A stretch of 64,000 nt of DNA from Todiramphus chloris collaris. Taxonomy: Eukaryota; Chordata; Aves; Coraciiformes; Alcedinidae. Where the stretch lies: assembly GCA_025345505.1 (NCBI GenBank), contig JANVCC010000270.1:8900814-8964813 (forward strand). Direction: 5' to 3'. This document shows positions 1 to 15,400 of the stretch, in pieces (the first letter of the stretch is position 1; each line of letters begins with the position of its first letter). The position numbers and the translations under genes were made by a program. Under the pieces are notes generated by a model. That model saw nothing but the letters and a program-made list of their open reading frames with translations. It was not told the DNA's origin and did no database searches.

Positions 1-344
1 ACAAGATTTTGCAGTTTTTGGGAATCTCTTTTGTACTGGGAATGCAAATGTTGCAACTAGAATTATATATACCTCCTGCCTCTTCCTTTCTTCAGCCACA
101 CAGTGAACCACATTGGAGAACTGATCTAGCTGGAGAAAAGATTACTTCTCTGATGATTAATTCAGCTTCTAGTTCAGTGCATGCCTGTATGAACAGCTAA
201 ACCTGAACTGCTTTAACTGACAGGGAAAAACAAAGCATCTCGTTCAATATTAAACAATAACCCCAAAAAACCAAAAAAGACCCCAGACACAGGTCCACTC
301 TACTTCTTATGAACTTGTGACATTTCTGGGCATCAAGGACACAC

Positions 345-456
345 CTGCTTTAGTTGATAAACAGTTTTGGAATGATCTCCACTAGTGATCTGGTCCAGAA
401 GATCATCTACTAATTTCTTGCTGTAATTTCCAGTGTCCTTCACAAATTCTTGTAAG
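345..456 (-). CDS. BRD9: BRD9 coding exon 12
   Basis: Encodes [20 protein letters not shown], then [17 protein letters not shown]. Acceptor ACTAG|CTTACA, donor CAG|GTGTGT. It ends in phase 0 at residue 490. The next human exon (starting RRNVPMKPPDEAK) is not found in 1-344, so that stretch is intron. Confidence 0.94.
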
Positions 457-3400
457 CTAGTAAGAATGGAGATACAAGCATTACAGAAAATAGTTACTTT
501 AGTAAAAAAAAAAATGTTTCAACTTACAATATGTTTTTTCTCAGCTACATCTACTACACCTGCATAGTCCATATTCTCTTACACTTGAGAAAAGCAATTA
601 AGGCCTTCAAGACAGGATATTTTTTTTGTTTTGTTGGTTGGGTTTCTTTTTAAAATGGAAATAAATGTATGTGAAAACTTGTTTTGCCTAACTACCAGCA
701 AATTAACACCCAAACTATCATTGGCAGGGGCTTAAAAAACCAAACACCAAGAGATAAAGAAAACAAACTTGTGATTAATGAAAGGTAGTTTAAGTTCTGT
801 AGTGCTTTACCTTTTAAAGTCAGTTTTAGAAGGTGGTATCAGGACTTGAAAGCTCCTAGTTGACACTTCAAGTCTGAACTGCTTTTCATAAAATTGCTAT
901 GATGAGTTAGACCAAGTAAGGGAGCACTTACCTTAAGGCACACTGTATCCCAGTTTCATCACCGTACGCTGAGTACAGGAGTTCCATTTCATCCGATTTC
1001 AAATCATGAAATATAGAGTTGTTTTGCATGGAAGGTGCTGTACTAGCACTTGTAAGAAAGGTTACTAGACAGACAGAAGAAAGAGATGGCTAAGGATGAA
1101 TTCAAGTGTGAAAGATGACCTGTAAGGGCTGGGTGGTGAGGGGTTGGGCAGGCAGGGAAGATTTTGGTTTTTTCCTCCAGCTGAAATCAAGAGCAGTATC
1201 TCAAGGACATTTCCAGACTCTAGAATCACAGCAAATATTTTAACCATATAAACAAACTCACACTGCTGGAAAATCAAAGAAGTTAACCACTCCACTACCT
1301 CAACAGAAGATTCAATCTCCCTGCCTCCTTTTATATTTCTGCTTTTTGCGTGTGTCTGCTTTACTGCTGTTTGCCAGTCAGCTTCTGGAGAGCAGATTAG
1401 AAACTTAAATATGTCAAGAACACCAGAATAAAAATCCAGAGTTTGTGAAATCCTTGTCACATCATAGAATGTTACGGGTTGGAAGGACCTATAGAGACCA
1501 TCTAGTCCAACTTCCCTGTCAAAGCACAATCATAGAATCAAAGAATTGTCAGGGTTGGAAGGACCTTAAAGCTCATCCAGTTCCAACCCCCTGCCATGGG
1601 CAGGGACACCTCCCACTAGAGCAGGTTGCTCACAGCCCCATCCAGCCTGGGCTGAAACACTTCCAAGGATGGGGCTTCCACCACCTCTCTGGGCAACCAG
1701 TGCCAGTGTCTCACCACCCTCCTGGGGAAGAAATTCTTCCTACTGTCCAACCTGAATCGACCCATCTCTAGTTTTAATCCATTCCCTCCAGTCCCATCCC
1801 TGCCCCACAGCCTAACAAGCCCCATCTCAGCTTTTTTATAGCCCCCTTCAGATACTGGAAGGCCACAATAAGGTCTCCCCACAGCCTTCTCCTAGGGCAG
1901 ATCACACAGGAGTGTCCTTCTATATCTGTGCCCTTATCCATATCAATATTTCTGTGTTTGGTTTTTTTTTCCTGTGGAATGCCTTTATTACCCCTTTTGT
2001 AGAAACTAAGGTATTTCATTAAAAAAACAAAAAAATGTCACTTTTGCTAGAAAGCACTTGCAAGTCAGAAACTCAGGTCTTAAATATGACTTTTTCTGCA
2101 GCTAAGCCAACTATTTTAGGGTACAGAATCTGAAAAATGTGGTGCTGCACTTCATATTAACATAGTCATATAGAATCAGAACCATTTAGGTTGGAAAAGA
2201 CCCTTGGGATCTTCGTGTCCAAAATGCATCATACAAAGTCATATCATAAAAAAATGCAAATGACCAAAAAGAGGTTTTTTTCCTCAATTCTAATCACAGC
2301 TGCTGAGGAAAAATCACCTCCTCCGGAGAACATGGGAGTACCATTATTGGAATGCTTCCAGTGTGGCTACAACACTGAGGCAAAACCTTAAGCCATAAAC
2401 TCACAATTAAGTTATGCTTAATAAACAAACACATCAATTTCATTAACATTACATTCTGCTGTAAATGGACTAATGATTTATCATACAAATAACCAAGTGA
2501 ACTTTCATTTGGAGACAGATATAATCTGAAATTACTTTCTATCAAGAAATTGTTCAGACAGTTAAACACAAATGAAGAACATGTTCTTTCACGTTTACCT
2601 TTATTTCTTCGTTCATCTTTAAAGCCCAGTGTAGTGAAGCCAGGTAATAATTTGCTTGAGAGTGAACTCAGATCCACTGGGTAAGTCTCTTCCTCTAATA
2701 ATTTGATTTAAAAGAATAATTTTTAGAAGAGCATTTTATGTTCAGATTTTTAAGGTGAATCTACATAGATTTTGCTATTTTAAAGAGCTACAGTTACCAT
2801 AAAAGCTAAATGTCTTTTAAAATGTACATTTTTATTAAGAAGTGTAATTCAGGTTCTCTATTTGAATTTCAAATACATGCTGTAAACTCTTCCATCTCTT
2901 ATTCACAAGATCAGTGGCTTACTTAGTTATTTCACCCTCAAAGCATACAGCAGCATCTGAATTTTTTTTTACTAGTTGATTCTAATGTTTATGAAGTGAT
3001 AGAAGCAATTTCTTATGTTGACTAAGGGGTAGTTTGTCTACAGAAACACACATCAAATAAAAAACCTTGTTAAGAAAATTAACATTATGTCTATAGCAAT
3101 ATTTTGTTCTAAAGTTCTGAGAACCACTTCATTAAAATGGCTCAAATTATTTGGAATATGCTTTTAAACTCAGAAACAATTCCAACATTTAGGACACTCC
3201 CAGTTACTTCAAATCTCCCTGGCTATTATGGAATCTAATGGCAATTATGCTCAATTACTGAAAAACAGAAAGCAAGTTTATCCCTAGATATCTCTAGATA
3301 AATTCCCTAGAAATTTACTGGGGGGGGGGGAAAATCTACCACAAAAATTCAGTTTATAATATTAGCTGTAAAATCTGTATAACTACTATTAACTATACAA

Positions 3401-6400
3401 TCAAAAAAGATTTTGGAGAACAGAAACATCAAAAATGAAATCTATGGCACAGAAATCTATGGCACACAGTGAAAGTTTGCTCTGCTCACATTACCATCAT
3501 AGTCTAAATTTTCAGTGGTGTGATTTCAGAGGTATTTAAATCACACTAATTTTAGTACTTATTTTTTTCAGAAATAGGTAAGGGCATGATGGCAGCCAAA
3601 ATGCTCAATATCACTGCACAAAAAATTACTACCATATGAAAAGGAATTTAAACAGTAAGACAGCTCCAGGCTTGTATCTCCCAACCAAAAAAAAAAAAAA
3701 AAATTAAAAAGAAACGTGACTGGTCAAAAGGGTTTGTGCATTCATCAATGCAACAACAGGTAAGCTGTGAATGAATTCCAATCCTAAAATGTGCAGAGAA
3801 GGAAGTGCTAAATTAACGTGACATACACCAGCATAAAGACTATGACATTTCATTCATTACAAGCTTTCAAAGCTTCTGCTTTTCGAGCTCAAAACTAAAA
3901 CAAGTGGAAAGCATAAGACTAAATAATGTAGAGTAGTAACACAAAAATCGACAGAAAAGTTTAACAAACTAAAGGAAAACAATTAAGAAAAACCTAATCA
4001 ACTTAAATCTAAAATTTAGCTATTAGATAAGGAAACAAAAAGGTAAAAAATGATTACGGATTTGCACCTGTGCATTGCACATTTATATAGGATTACACCA
4101 CTTAGACATCTGTCTATTAGATTTTAACACTGCAGGGTACTCGGAGCAAAAGTCTGTCTTCCAAGTTCTCTATAAAGTTTTAGCAGTGTGTAAGTGCTTA
4201 TAAATAGATGTTACTTTACCTTCTTACTGTTCAGAAAGTGAAACAGAGCATTTGAAGAGTGAAAATTTAAAAGGTGAACATCTTATGTTGGAAATACTAC
4301 ATATAGCTGCTAGGGAAAATGGTTTGGGGAATAATTCTTATAACAAAACCACTCCTCTATAGTAGAGGGGATCTGTATATACAGTTAAGACTCCAAAATC
4401 TGCTACAACATTCAACATTAGAAAGGTGTGCCTCAGATTACAGTGTTTACCTTCTGCTTCTGGGTCGGATGAATTTACTACACTAAATAATAAAGTTCCA
4501 TCTCCATTTTTTTTCAGATATCCAATCTGCAAATAGAATCACAAAGATACAGAAGCAATGATTAAAACAGTCCAAACTCAAAGAAAGAATTGCTTAGTTA
4601 AACAGAAAACTATAAAAAGGCATTTTTTGCTGTAATTCTGATCCTGCACTCTGGTATTCCCTTTTTAATAAGGAGAATCTTGTGTCACTATTTATCACTA
4701 CCTAACAAATGCTTCAGAACAGAAGACTTAGGAATAAAAGTTCATATGTCATCGATACAACTCCATATTCATCTTCCTAAATCAGATATACAGTTTGCAT
4801 GCATCCAAGTGAAAACCAATTTCATTATAATTAGCACAGAGCCTGAACACACTTTCTTTTTAGAAGCAGAACTGTAACTCCTATCCACAATCTACCTCAG
4901 TGTTGTGTTGTCAAATCTAGACTGAACTGCTTGTTTTCCCATCTCACCCACAGCTTTAATGAGAAGTACCTCAATGAGCACACTGTCAAATTCTTGAAGA
5001 GGAAGAAGTGCTGTGACAGACCTATCAGAGCACGCAAACACAATGCTAAAAAGACAGCTGGAGATGTGAAAGACAACAGGACCCTGGCATTTGTAAAGAT
5101 AGAGCCAGAACTGATGCAACCAACTAAGCTGATGTCAGAAACTACATATGAATCGCACAAAAAAACTCATTAAACCCACAAAATTAAAACCATACTCTCC
5201 CTAAGGAATACTAACGATTATTTCCAAGTAAATTGAACAATAAATCTCTCCTGTATTTTGGGTTTTTATCCCACATCCTTCATAGGAAGTTTAAAACTCT
5301 CTCCAAACGTAAGGCCAAATCTTATGTTGGCATATAATAAAAACAGAGGTGACAAATGCTGGGAAGAGCACTGTTGACAGGAACAATACCTTCAAAGGAC
5401 AGCAAAAGTTAATAGCTATATTCACTGGGATCTGCAGTGGGTTTTCTAGCTAACAGCCTAGACAATTAGGAGCTGCACACCTAGAACAACTCTTGAACAC
5501 TTCAAAACTGACTGCTTTCACCTTAAAGGCCTTTTCAGTTAAGCTAGCAATTAGCAGAAGTCTGGCATTGCTTTAAAGGCTTCTTTAAAAGCCACTCTTG
5601 CTTTGGAGATAGTCTTCAAATTATCCAAAGAAACAGAAATACACTGAAGAACCTAAATCTTCTCCCACTTCTCTGAGGCTTTACTTTCTAATCCAGTTGA
5701 GCCTAAGGTGACTGCATAACAAGGGCCACTGTCCAAAAAAAAGACATTTACATTTGAAGACACAACTTCTACCACTAATGCTTCAAAGCAAACATTTCTT
5801 CTGCAACAACTGTTAAAAACAACAGGTGGAAAATGCAGGATGTACAGCATCCCAATTCTTTTTTCAACTGCAGTGGTCATTAGAGTATGTGGCAGAATGA
5901 GACATGAGGACTAAGAGCAACAGTGGTAATAAGACTGAAGATCTTGCAATGGAAACAGTAAACCATTTTCCCATAGCTAAGAAAAACACAGCCCATTAAC
6001 AAACTCTGCTGGGAAAACTGCACTAACAATATCACCAAGCTTCTCCTTCTGACTCCTGGAGCAGTACAAAGAAACCCCAGAATCATATTCAAGATGATCA
6101 AATCTGTGGTTAGCACTGTCCAAAATTCAAACACGGACAAAGTACTGCTGTCTTTAGTATTCTGTACTCACACAAGGATATGGTATAGCTGATGGCTACT
6201 ACTTGTAGTAGTACGAAACAAGAGGTTCTGGACTTCTCACTGAAAACAGTAATTTAACACACAGAAAGTCCTGAATTCCTTGGTGGGGCTGTGTAAATCC
6301 TTACTATTAATACTGCAACCTGTGACAAAGTTTGCTTTTTCTGCAGCTGCAACAATAAGAAGAGTGGGATGCTATTTTAATCACTTTCAGTGCTAAGTGT

Positions 6401-9400
6401 TGCAATTAAGGAAGCCAGATTCAAGACTGAGCAACATTTCCCCATTTTCTGCAAGAGAATTTTCTTAACATGTTCAATACACAATATAACTTGAGATCCA
6501 GTTAGGACAACCCACAATGGGAACTAAACAATAGATGCTAGTGATATTGCACACAGAGCACACATCCTAGATGTTAAGTCTCAGAAGAGGTAACAGCACA
6601 GCCTCTTTCTGAGGATGAAACAAAGCATTCCACAGTCAGGCACAAAGTGGAACAGTGAACTTTGCTGTGCAGTAGACCTTGCTGTTGGGTAGATATCGAT
6701 TGATCCTATCCCGAGCTTCATCTGCTGCATGTTCCACTAGTGCCAGGACGTGTTCTTCAGCAGTGCTATCTGTCAGGCTGCAGGCATTTCCCTCAGGTTC
6801 AAATATGCAACTAAAAAAAGAGAAGAGAAGTAGCTGTAGAAACTAAAAGCTAAAACAAAACAAAAGGGCTCAGTTCTGGGTTTGCTAAATAGAACAATCA
6901 GTCCCGCTCTTCCCTCACTGTCAGTCTACTTCAGCACTGAAGTGGAATTACAATCATATTATGAAACTCAGCAGAAGCTGAGAACTACCAAACTACTAGA
7001 CTTCAACAGTTTGTTTCTGTACCTTGATGAAAATAAAGGAAGTATTACAAAGCAGAGACTGGGAGTAAAATTGCATTAATCCAAGGTGAATACTGTATGT
7101 GCCCTTAGTCTCCCACATGCATGAATACACTATTTTCAGAAATTCCAAACATAAAGATGCAGAAAATAAATTACCCGATGAGGGAATGGAGACTCTGTAA
7201 CACTAATCCAAGGGAACAACAACAACTCAAAAAGCTGCATTTATGAGGATTATGTCATTTAGTCGCCTGTAAAAGTAGGAGAGTGCTCCCAGTCTAACAG
7301 GGAGACCCTTTAAGTCCTGTATTTGTTAATATTGGCAATTAGTATTCCTAATAAGTATCTATTAAACCATTGCTTCTCATCAAAATTAGAATTTAACATT
7401 TACCTTTCAACAGATCCTTTTTCATTAAAACATCAAAACGATAAAAAAGTAACAGATAAACATACCTAAGATGGAACAGGACATAGCTTAGCTACTATAT
7501 AAAATCAGAGAAAGGTAGTATAAGGGGAAGCTTGAAGATATCAGGAGGATACGGCAGTCTTCATTAATTATACAATAAACTTGGTACATCAAAATCTTTC
7601 AGGGAATTATACGGACATTAGACACTAGGGCCAAACACCTTAGGTACTGGGTAGAGCATCTCCTCACACCAAATCCATTTTTCTCTCCTGGGGTATCTTC
7701 TTCCATTTGCTTAGCTAAGAATTTCTCTCTGTATAAAGATTCAGATCCGATACACAAGAAAGTTTTGCTATTAAAGACAACAAAAAGATCACAGGATCAT
7801 TCTATTATGAGACAAAAGTGTTACATGGTTTTTGTTTCATTGTAAGTTTAAGAAAGGGAGTACACAGCAGGAAACTCCTCGGCAATTGGCACTTTCTATC
7901 ACACTCTACAGGATACTCAGTGGACAAAAATTCTAAGAGAACCTTCAGAAGGTTGCAACACCCTGACCAAACTTTCAAACACTGCTGAGATATTAGCATG
8001 TCCAAGTGATCAAGTCACTCTTTAAAGTACTGTACAGAGGTCTGAACAGCTTTAGCACTTTGCAAACATTAACCAGTTCTTTCTCCATTTTCAACTGTGA
8101 AATACAAAGGCACATATATATGCTATGAGGTTTGATTCTTCCCTTAAAGCTCTTATTGCACATTAAAAAAAGTAATATGTATCCTACTGATGTCAAAATA
8201 CAAGCGTTTAAAAGGTCAGATTAATTAGAAAAAAACAAATTAATTCTGACTACTAAAGTTACATTAACACTGAAAACAACAGGAAAGTAAATTTACACTG
8301 CAGCCGATTGCAAAGAAACTGGCATCAGGATAAAATTAAAGGTCACCTATCTTTTACTACCTGGATTGTATGTTAAGGTAGGTATTTGAGACAGAGCAGT
8401 GCTACATTGCTTGGCAGTCTCAGTTTCTTGCTCTGTTAGCTATCTGTATTTGAAGATGAGCACACGGAAAGTGGTGAAGGACAGTTACTCCTGTAATGGA
8501 CTTCAGGTAAGAATTAATCAGAAGAGAAAAATCTATTATTCTGGGCACCACACAAAACAAATCATCATATCTTTTTAAAACAAACCAAACCCCAAACGAC
8601 CTCCCCCCAAATCAAGTCTTGTTTACAGAAAGGTATTTCCAGCTAATTCCTATAACACAATCCCTTAAACAAAGAACAAACCACACTCTGGTAATTCTTC
8701 ATAACCCAGCAAGAGATACGTTTCTCTGTGCTGACATTAGAATAGCTGTATCCAAAAACATTGTTGATTTTTCAAGTTATTTCTGAAGAGACATGAGGCA
8801 GTCTCCTATTTCCACTAAACAGCTACATTAAAATACTATTTCTTCCATCAGGCATTAACCAGGATCACAAACATGCCTGAAGTGTAACAAAAGCCACGTG
8901 GCTGATTGGAAATCTACAGTTCACTTTTAACAAAAGTGAGAAAGCATGAATTTGAAATAACAAGTCACATTTGACTTCTTTTTTTCTCCACTTTGTACAT
9001 TTAAGAAGCCTGCAGAACATCTACATGAGCGGATTATTGAGGACACAACCAGTAAAGCTGTCACAGGTTTGGTTTGTTTCATTCAATTCCAGTTGATATA
9101 ATGCTCTATAATTTAAATTCAACAGCTATCCTAGGATGTCTATGTAAGAACACTGAACAACATAATTTGCTTGTAAATCAGTTTCTGCTAAAATCTCCTC
9201 ATAGATAGAAAATAAACCCCTTCAATTTTACTAAAATCGGATTTTAGCTATAAAAACACAGCTTTGTGACATGGACATGCCTATTAGCTGGAAAATAATT
9301 ATAGCACTAGCATCATATTTTACAAAGAAGCTTAACAAGATTTCATTGGGAAGATGTATCCTCTGTTCCAGAAATAAACTCCTGTAACTCTATATCCTGC

Positions 9401-12400
9401 CAGGTAAGACTAAAGTTAAACAAAAACATTGATTGATCTGGGGACACTTTTTCCACCCAGAAAGATCACATTTAGATTTTGATACAGGCAATCATTTTAG
9501 GGAAGAGGAGTTAAAAACAATCAAACAAACAATAAAAACAAAACAAACAAAAAAAACCCAAACAAAACCCAAAACAAAAGTATGAAATGCAAAAGGTATT
9601 TGTGGCAATGTTAAAAATAAAAGAACATTTCCAACCATCATGAGGAGAAACAACTCATTACTTAATATAGATATAAATGAAAATAAAAATATCTATACAG
9701 TAAGTGTTTAAAAGAATATGCAGTCATTCTTTGAATTGTTTGTTTCAAGTTGGGAATCACTGGGTTATTAAACTAGCTCTATAAATAAACAAATAAATAA
9801 AATTGCCCATTTATCCTACAGACCACAAGGAGAAGGCTGAAAGGAATTGGTTTTTACCTCGATTCTTTGCTGTTAATATTACAAAAGCTGCAACAAACCA
9901 GTAAGCATGCCCATTAAAACCTTTACCTAATAACTTCTTTATTTTGCTTTTTAGATTTCTTGGTAGTCTCTGCTTGTACAGGAACAACTTCAGGGACAGG
10001 TTCCTCAACTGCTGTGTCTTCATCACCCAAAAGAGCTGCCTGCTGAGAAAAATCCATGTCCTGCATAAACGACATGCTGCGCTTCAAAGCTAACAGCCGT
10101 TCCTAGAATCAGAAAGGACAGAGTGGCAGGGACTTAACCTTTCCCTCATAGCCAAGATGCTATGATAATGGGATGGGATGGGAATGGCCATGGCCTTATT
10201 TTGTTCTTAATGCCTCATTTCCAATGGTGATGCAACATGATTTGGTCATGGTAGCATGGCATCAGAATTTCTGCAGCCCAACTATCAAAAGAGAAACAAA
10301 CAAACAAACAACTGCATATGCAAAGACAACTGACTACTTTACACAAAACTTACCATAACTGCAACACATACACAAACACACACACAGAGGAGCTCAAAGT
10401 ACCTTCATTTTACAAGTCAACAACTGTATTTGAGTAAAACGTGTGTCTGCACGCGCACATCTGTGAAATCCCTGAAACCTCCCCCCCACACCCACCACTT
10501 TCAAAGAAGAAAAGCTTTTTTCCTTGTTCATGCAGACATAAAACTTAAATGAGATCTTGTTTACACAGTGTCAGCCAGAAGCAATGTTTTACAGTTGAGC
10601 TGTGTAATACATGTGGATCATAATTGCTTCCACTGAGGTCAGCGGAAGAAGCTCCTACAGACTGCAGTGATGCAGGTGAGGCTGAGAAATAAGGGTGTAC
10701 TATAACAAGAATACTATCAAACCCTTAAATGCAGCAGCACTACCAAGCATTGCTTAATCAAAATCATAGATGGGTAACATTTATCATTGTTATTAATTAT
10801 GTTCCTTTTAGATAGGATTAAAACCCCCAAAGAGTTCTGCTTTTTGTTTTTAATAGGTCTCTTACTTTGCTCATCATCTTAAAGCCTGTGTGCAGTATCT
10901 TCTTGGCTAGCTTGTAGTAAACTGTATCTGGTCTGTTGTAAGTCATTGCATTATCACACATCAGTTTAAAATCTGCCTGTAAAATACAAAACAAAAGAAC
11001 TGTTTAGATTTCAACCTGCCTTGTAAAATGACTGGAAGATACCATTCCATCACGGCATCTCTGTGCAGAACATTGTAATACTTTCACAGCAGCAGGCTCA
11101 TGGAGCAAATGAAAGCCAAAAGGCATCTCAGAATTGAAAGGGTTTGAGACATTTTCACTTCTACAAGATGCTCAGTTTTCTTTGGAATTGGCTTTTTGTT
11201 TATAAGAAACCCCCCTTCCTTGAACGTCACATGAATGCCACATTTCCTCCCTGTGCAAACAGAACAAACAGCAGAGGTGGACAAATTGAGAGGACTGAGG
11301 CACCGAAGCAAGTACTTTTTTGGTGTTTTTCCCACCTTCTAAATCAGAATAGACTGGAGAAATACAATGACATCATAAAGATGCAAAGCCTCTTGCATGT
11401 AATTTTAATTTGCTTCTTTAGTCACTTGCACTAAAACATAAAAAAAGAAAACTTCCAAGCATAAGGTACAGCCTTCTAGAAGCTAATCACGTGCAACAAA
11501 AGAACAGGAGAGACAGCCCTGATTCTGTCTTCTCCTTTGAATGGTTATCTGGCATACATAATTTCAAGTAATTTTTGCTGACACACGTTCCCAAAACGAA
11601 GGCACAACATACTCCACTGTAAAACAAAACAAAAAATGAATCAAAATTTTGCAGATTGCAAAAGGTTTTCCTAGGGTGCCTTTTTTCTAGTCACATGCCA
11701 CTGATCTGTAGAGTGAAGCACAAAAAGCATTATTAGAAGCTCTACGAAACATTGAATTCAGAAGATATTATCGTATGCCTCTGGAAAGTTCTCAAGTTGG
11801 CAAATCAATAACCAATAATCACGCAGTGCTCTTTCCAGGCACTTCACAAATTCGATCGTAATGAAGTAAAGTGGCACCCAATTTAAGAATATCTTCTCCT
11901 CTTTTAACAACTTATCAGTATTTGGACAATGACTGTTCAGGCAATTAGGTTTCGTTTCTTCTGTAGACACACACACAAAGATTTTTTGTGCACCAGTCCA
12001 CTATGTTTGGTGATCACTTGATTTTGTGCAAAAAGAATGGTATGCTTTCTGAAAAGTGAACCCATTTTGTTTACAGCCCAGTTGAACAGATTTGCTAGAA
12101 CAGACAAAGATTACTGGAGGTCAATAATGTGGTCAGACAACAAAGTCTTTCTAAAGACTTTCACAGAATCACTCAGGTTGGAAAAGCCCCTTGGGATCAC
12201 CGTGTCCAACCATCAGCCCTGCTCTACAAGTTCACCCCTAGACCACGTCCCCCAGCACCACATCCAAGCGATGTTCAAACACATCCAGGGATGGCCACTC
12301 ACCCCCCTCCCTGGGCAGCCCATTCCAATATCTCACTACCCTTTCCGTGAAGAATTTTTTCCTAGTGTCTGCTCTAAACCTACCTTGTTTCATCTTGAGG

Positions 12401-15400
12401 CCGTTCCCTCTGGTTCTGTCACTAATTACCTGAGAGAAGAGCCCAGCACCAGCCTCTCCACCATGTCCTTTCAGGGAGTTGTAGAGAGCGATGAAGACTC
12501 CCCCCAACCTCCTCTTCCTCAAACTAAACAGGCTCAGCTCCTTCAGGTTTCCCTGGCACCCAACACTTACAAAAAATAACCCTGCCCTACTGCTGTCCTG
12601 ATCAGATTCTGTAAAAACCAAAAATTGTTTTCTTTCCCATTTCCATATGGGGATGTCAGAGTGGTGCTCTCAATCATCTAGCAGTTATCATCAAGCCCAT
12701 ACTAAGCAAGCAGTTGAATGGAGTTAGAGCTGGTAACCTGGGAATTCCTATGGCATTTAAACCATCTGCCTTTGCTTAATGGGGCCATTGCAAAAACAGA
12801 AGCTGAGAAGGTGACGTGGATGAGCAAACTTTGAGCCAAGAAGCTGATAAAGAAACCCATGTGATCTATACATCTAGTGATGGCCTTTGAAGTATGCAGA
12901 AAAGGACACAGAAGAGTCTTTTGCTTGCCCAGCTTTGAAGTAGACTGGTTTTTTGGCAGCATAACTCAGGACTTTTATGTAGCAGTTTCCTCTCCTCTTG
13001 TAAAAGTAGCAAATGGTTCTTGTGAATTCCACTCTTAGATCATTTATTGGCTTGTGACTAGCTTCAGCTAGCTGTAATATATATATATATATATGTATGT
13101 CAGAAATGAAAGATAATCCTTTGACCAGGCCTTATTTAGGGGTCAAAAGCCTATAAACATTTCTGTATCACACAGGCATAAGCATCATTTGGTACACTCG
13201 TCTATCTAGAAAGGGAGTCCAAACTCTTTGTGACTGTAAGATGGACAGACTGTAATCTGTCAGTCTAAACAATACTGTGATTTTCATGGAGTTTAGGTTG
13301 CTATTCCACCAGTTTCCTTACTGCAACCTTGTCTATAACTAAACAGGGCCACGGAGCTCCTATTCAGACTTCCTTTCTAAGTTGCCAAATAAGACAATCC
13401 CAGAAGCAAACACAATTTAGAGACCTGAAGGCACTGCTGACAGTAATGCCATTAGGAATCCTTCTTTACTGTTTCCTATAAATCCTTATACTTTTTTTAT
13501 TGTTTAAATAAAAGCATACATAACAAAACAGAATAATCTTTGCCGAAGTATCTATTGGAAATAAGCCATTCTCTGTTCACCTTGCTGGACCTTTCAGTGG
13601 AAGAAATTAACCCTGAGACACAAGCCAATGCTCTCTGCCAAGTCTACTGTTATATCAACACCACCTTAGGAAACCATACGCTGAAGGCAGCTAACAGAAC
13701 ATCATGAATCAGTTAAAGAAAATTCCTTTCCTTCCAGGAGTTGGCAATACTATGAAATCTTTTTTTTAAACCACAGTGCATCCCATGAAGTACTGCAGCA
13801 ATACACAAAATAGCTAAGGTGCCAAGAAACCTGCCAGATCAGATTCTGCCAAAAGACAATTCCAAATCAAGTTGCATGGGAAACAGGACAACTAAAATAA
13901 AATATATTTGATTGTTGTTGAATCTTGTACACCATGCTTTAGCATATCCAGTTTTCTTGCAGACATGTCCAAACTGCCTTTTAATCTAACTAGGTCTAGA
14001 TTAGAAAAATGAATAAATAAATAAAAGCTCCATGTTCTTCAACCACTTCAGACTTTCTGATAGTCTTACTTCTGTTTACATCTAGCAGCACGAATTCCAT
14101 AGAATCTTACGAGCATGTTCTTGGTTTCCACAGTAATTTGTAGATTGTAGTAGACCCTGACAAATATAAAGCCTCCACAGTGAAAAACAAAGCAAGCAAC
14201 CCACTCGTAGCACACAGAATATACAGAAGTGCTCAGTTCTGAAATAAATGTGTATTAAAAAATGTGTATTAAAAAAATAAATGTAGGAAAGGCTTCTAAA
14301 GTTAATCTTGGGTTTCCTACTAAAGAGTTCTGAAATAACTAAATCTCGATCAATTCACCTTGAATTCAGTGACTGATTTGTATTCATTTGCTGCAATTTT
14401 TTCCTTCATTGTACCAAAATCCATGGGGTGCTTGATTATCATGGAATATCCAGGAGCAATGGCATCCGTGACTGGAAAAGCAAAAAACCCATGAGGATCT
14501 TTCCTAAAAATAAAAACAATACATTTAGATTTATATCAGCAAATAAAATCACTGTTTTTATACCACATTAATGGTGTAAAAAGAACAGTACTACTTAAAA
14601 AGAAAACAAAAAACCTAAAAGGACTCTCATAAAACAGATGCATATTTGAAAGATTTCCTAATACAGGACAGAATTTTGATTACACATGTGTAGACTTTTT
14701 GAATGAGATTCAGATAGTTCTTGACTTGATTATTTCTTGTGTGTTTTCTGTGTCTCTATTTACACTGCAAATGGGTCTTTAATAAGTAACAACCTCTGAG
14801 TTATGACCTCTTCAATTCTTCTTGCTCATGAGGTCGTCTAACTACAGTGTTCCAAATTCAGCTTATTGCTATGTACTAAAAAAAGGAAAATTAATTATTT
14901 TGGTGGCCTGTGGGGTTTTTTTGGGGGAGAGGGGGGGTTTGGTGGTTTGTTGTTTTTTGGTTGGGTGGTTTTTTGTTTTTTTTTGTTGGTTTCTCTTAGA
15001 ACATGGGTTAACATCTTGCAGAAAACAATAAAAAAGCCTCTCCAAATAAAGCAGAATACCATGTAAGCAGGTACAAACTTACTTTGTTATCTGACAGAGG
15101 AGAGAGAATGAAACAAACTTTCATTAGAAGAGGTCAAACTACTAAAATTCACACCTGCTGAATTCCTAAACTAAGTCATTAATATTTGATACATTTATAA
15201 TGGCTATGTATCCTCTGACCAAAACACTTCCCTGCCAAAAGCTAGAATCATTCAGTTAGTAATAATTGTCCCCAACTAATCTTCAAAAACTACCAGGTCT
15301 GACAGTTGTAAGGGTTACCAAACACATTAGAGCCAGTCTTCAGGCACTAGTTTCAAACAGAAAACCAGGGTAAGATGTTGCAAAGTAACACATGTAAATA

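Noticed and set aside
1-344. A further BRD9 exon at the left edge
   Set aside because: No minus-strand segment matching the next human exon (RRNVPMKPPDEAK) and no plausible acceptor; the small open frame at 9-200 is on the wrong strand.
1445-1771. 108-codon plus-strand frame
   Set aside because: Antisense translation of CR1 3' sequence. The same kind of frame recurs at 12037-12579 and 59855-60085.
4931-5173. 80-codon plus-strand frame with basic residues
   Set aside because: It has no recognisable family, sits in a BRD9 intron in AT-rich DNA, and no splice or promoter context supports it.
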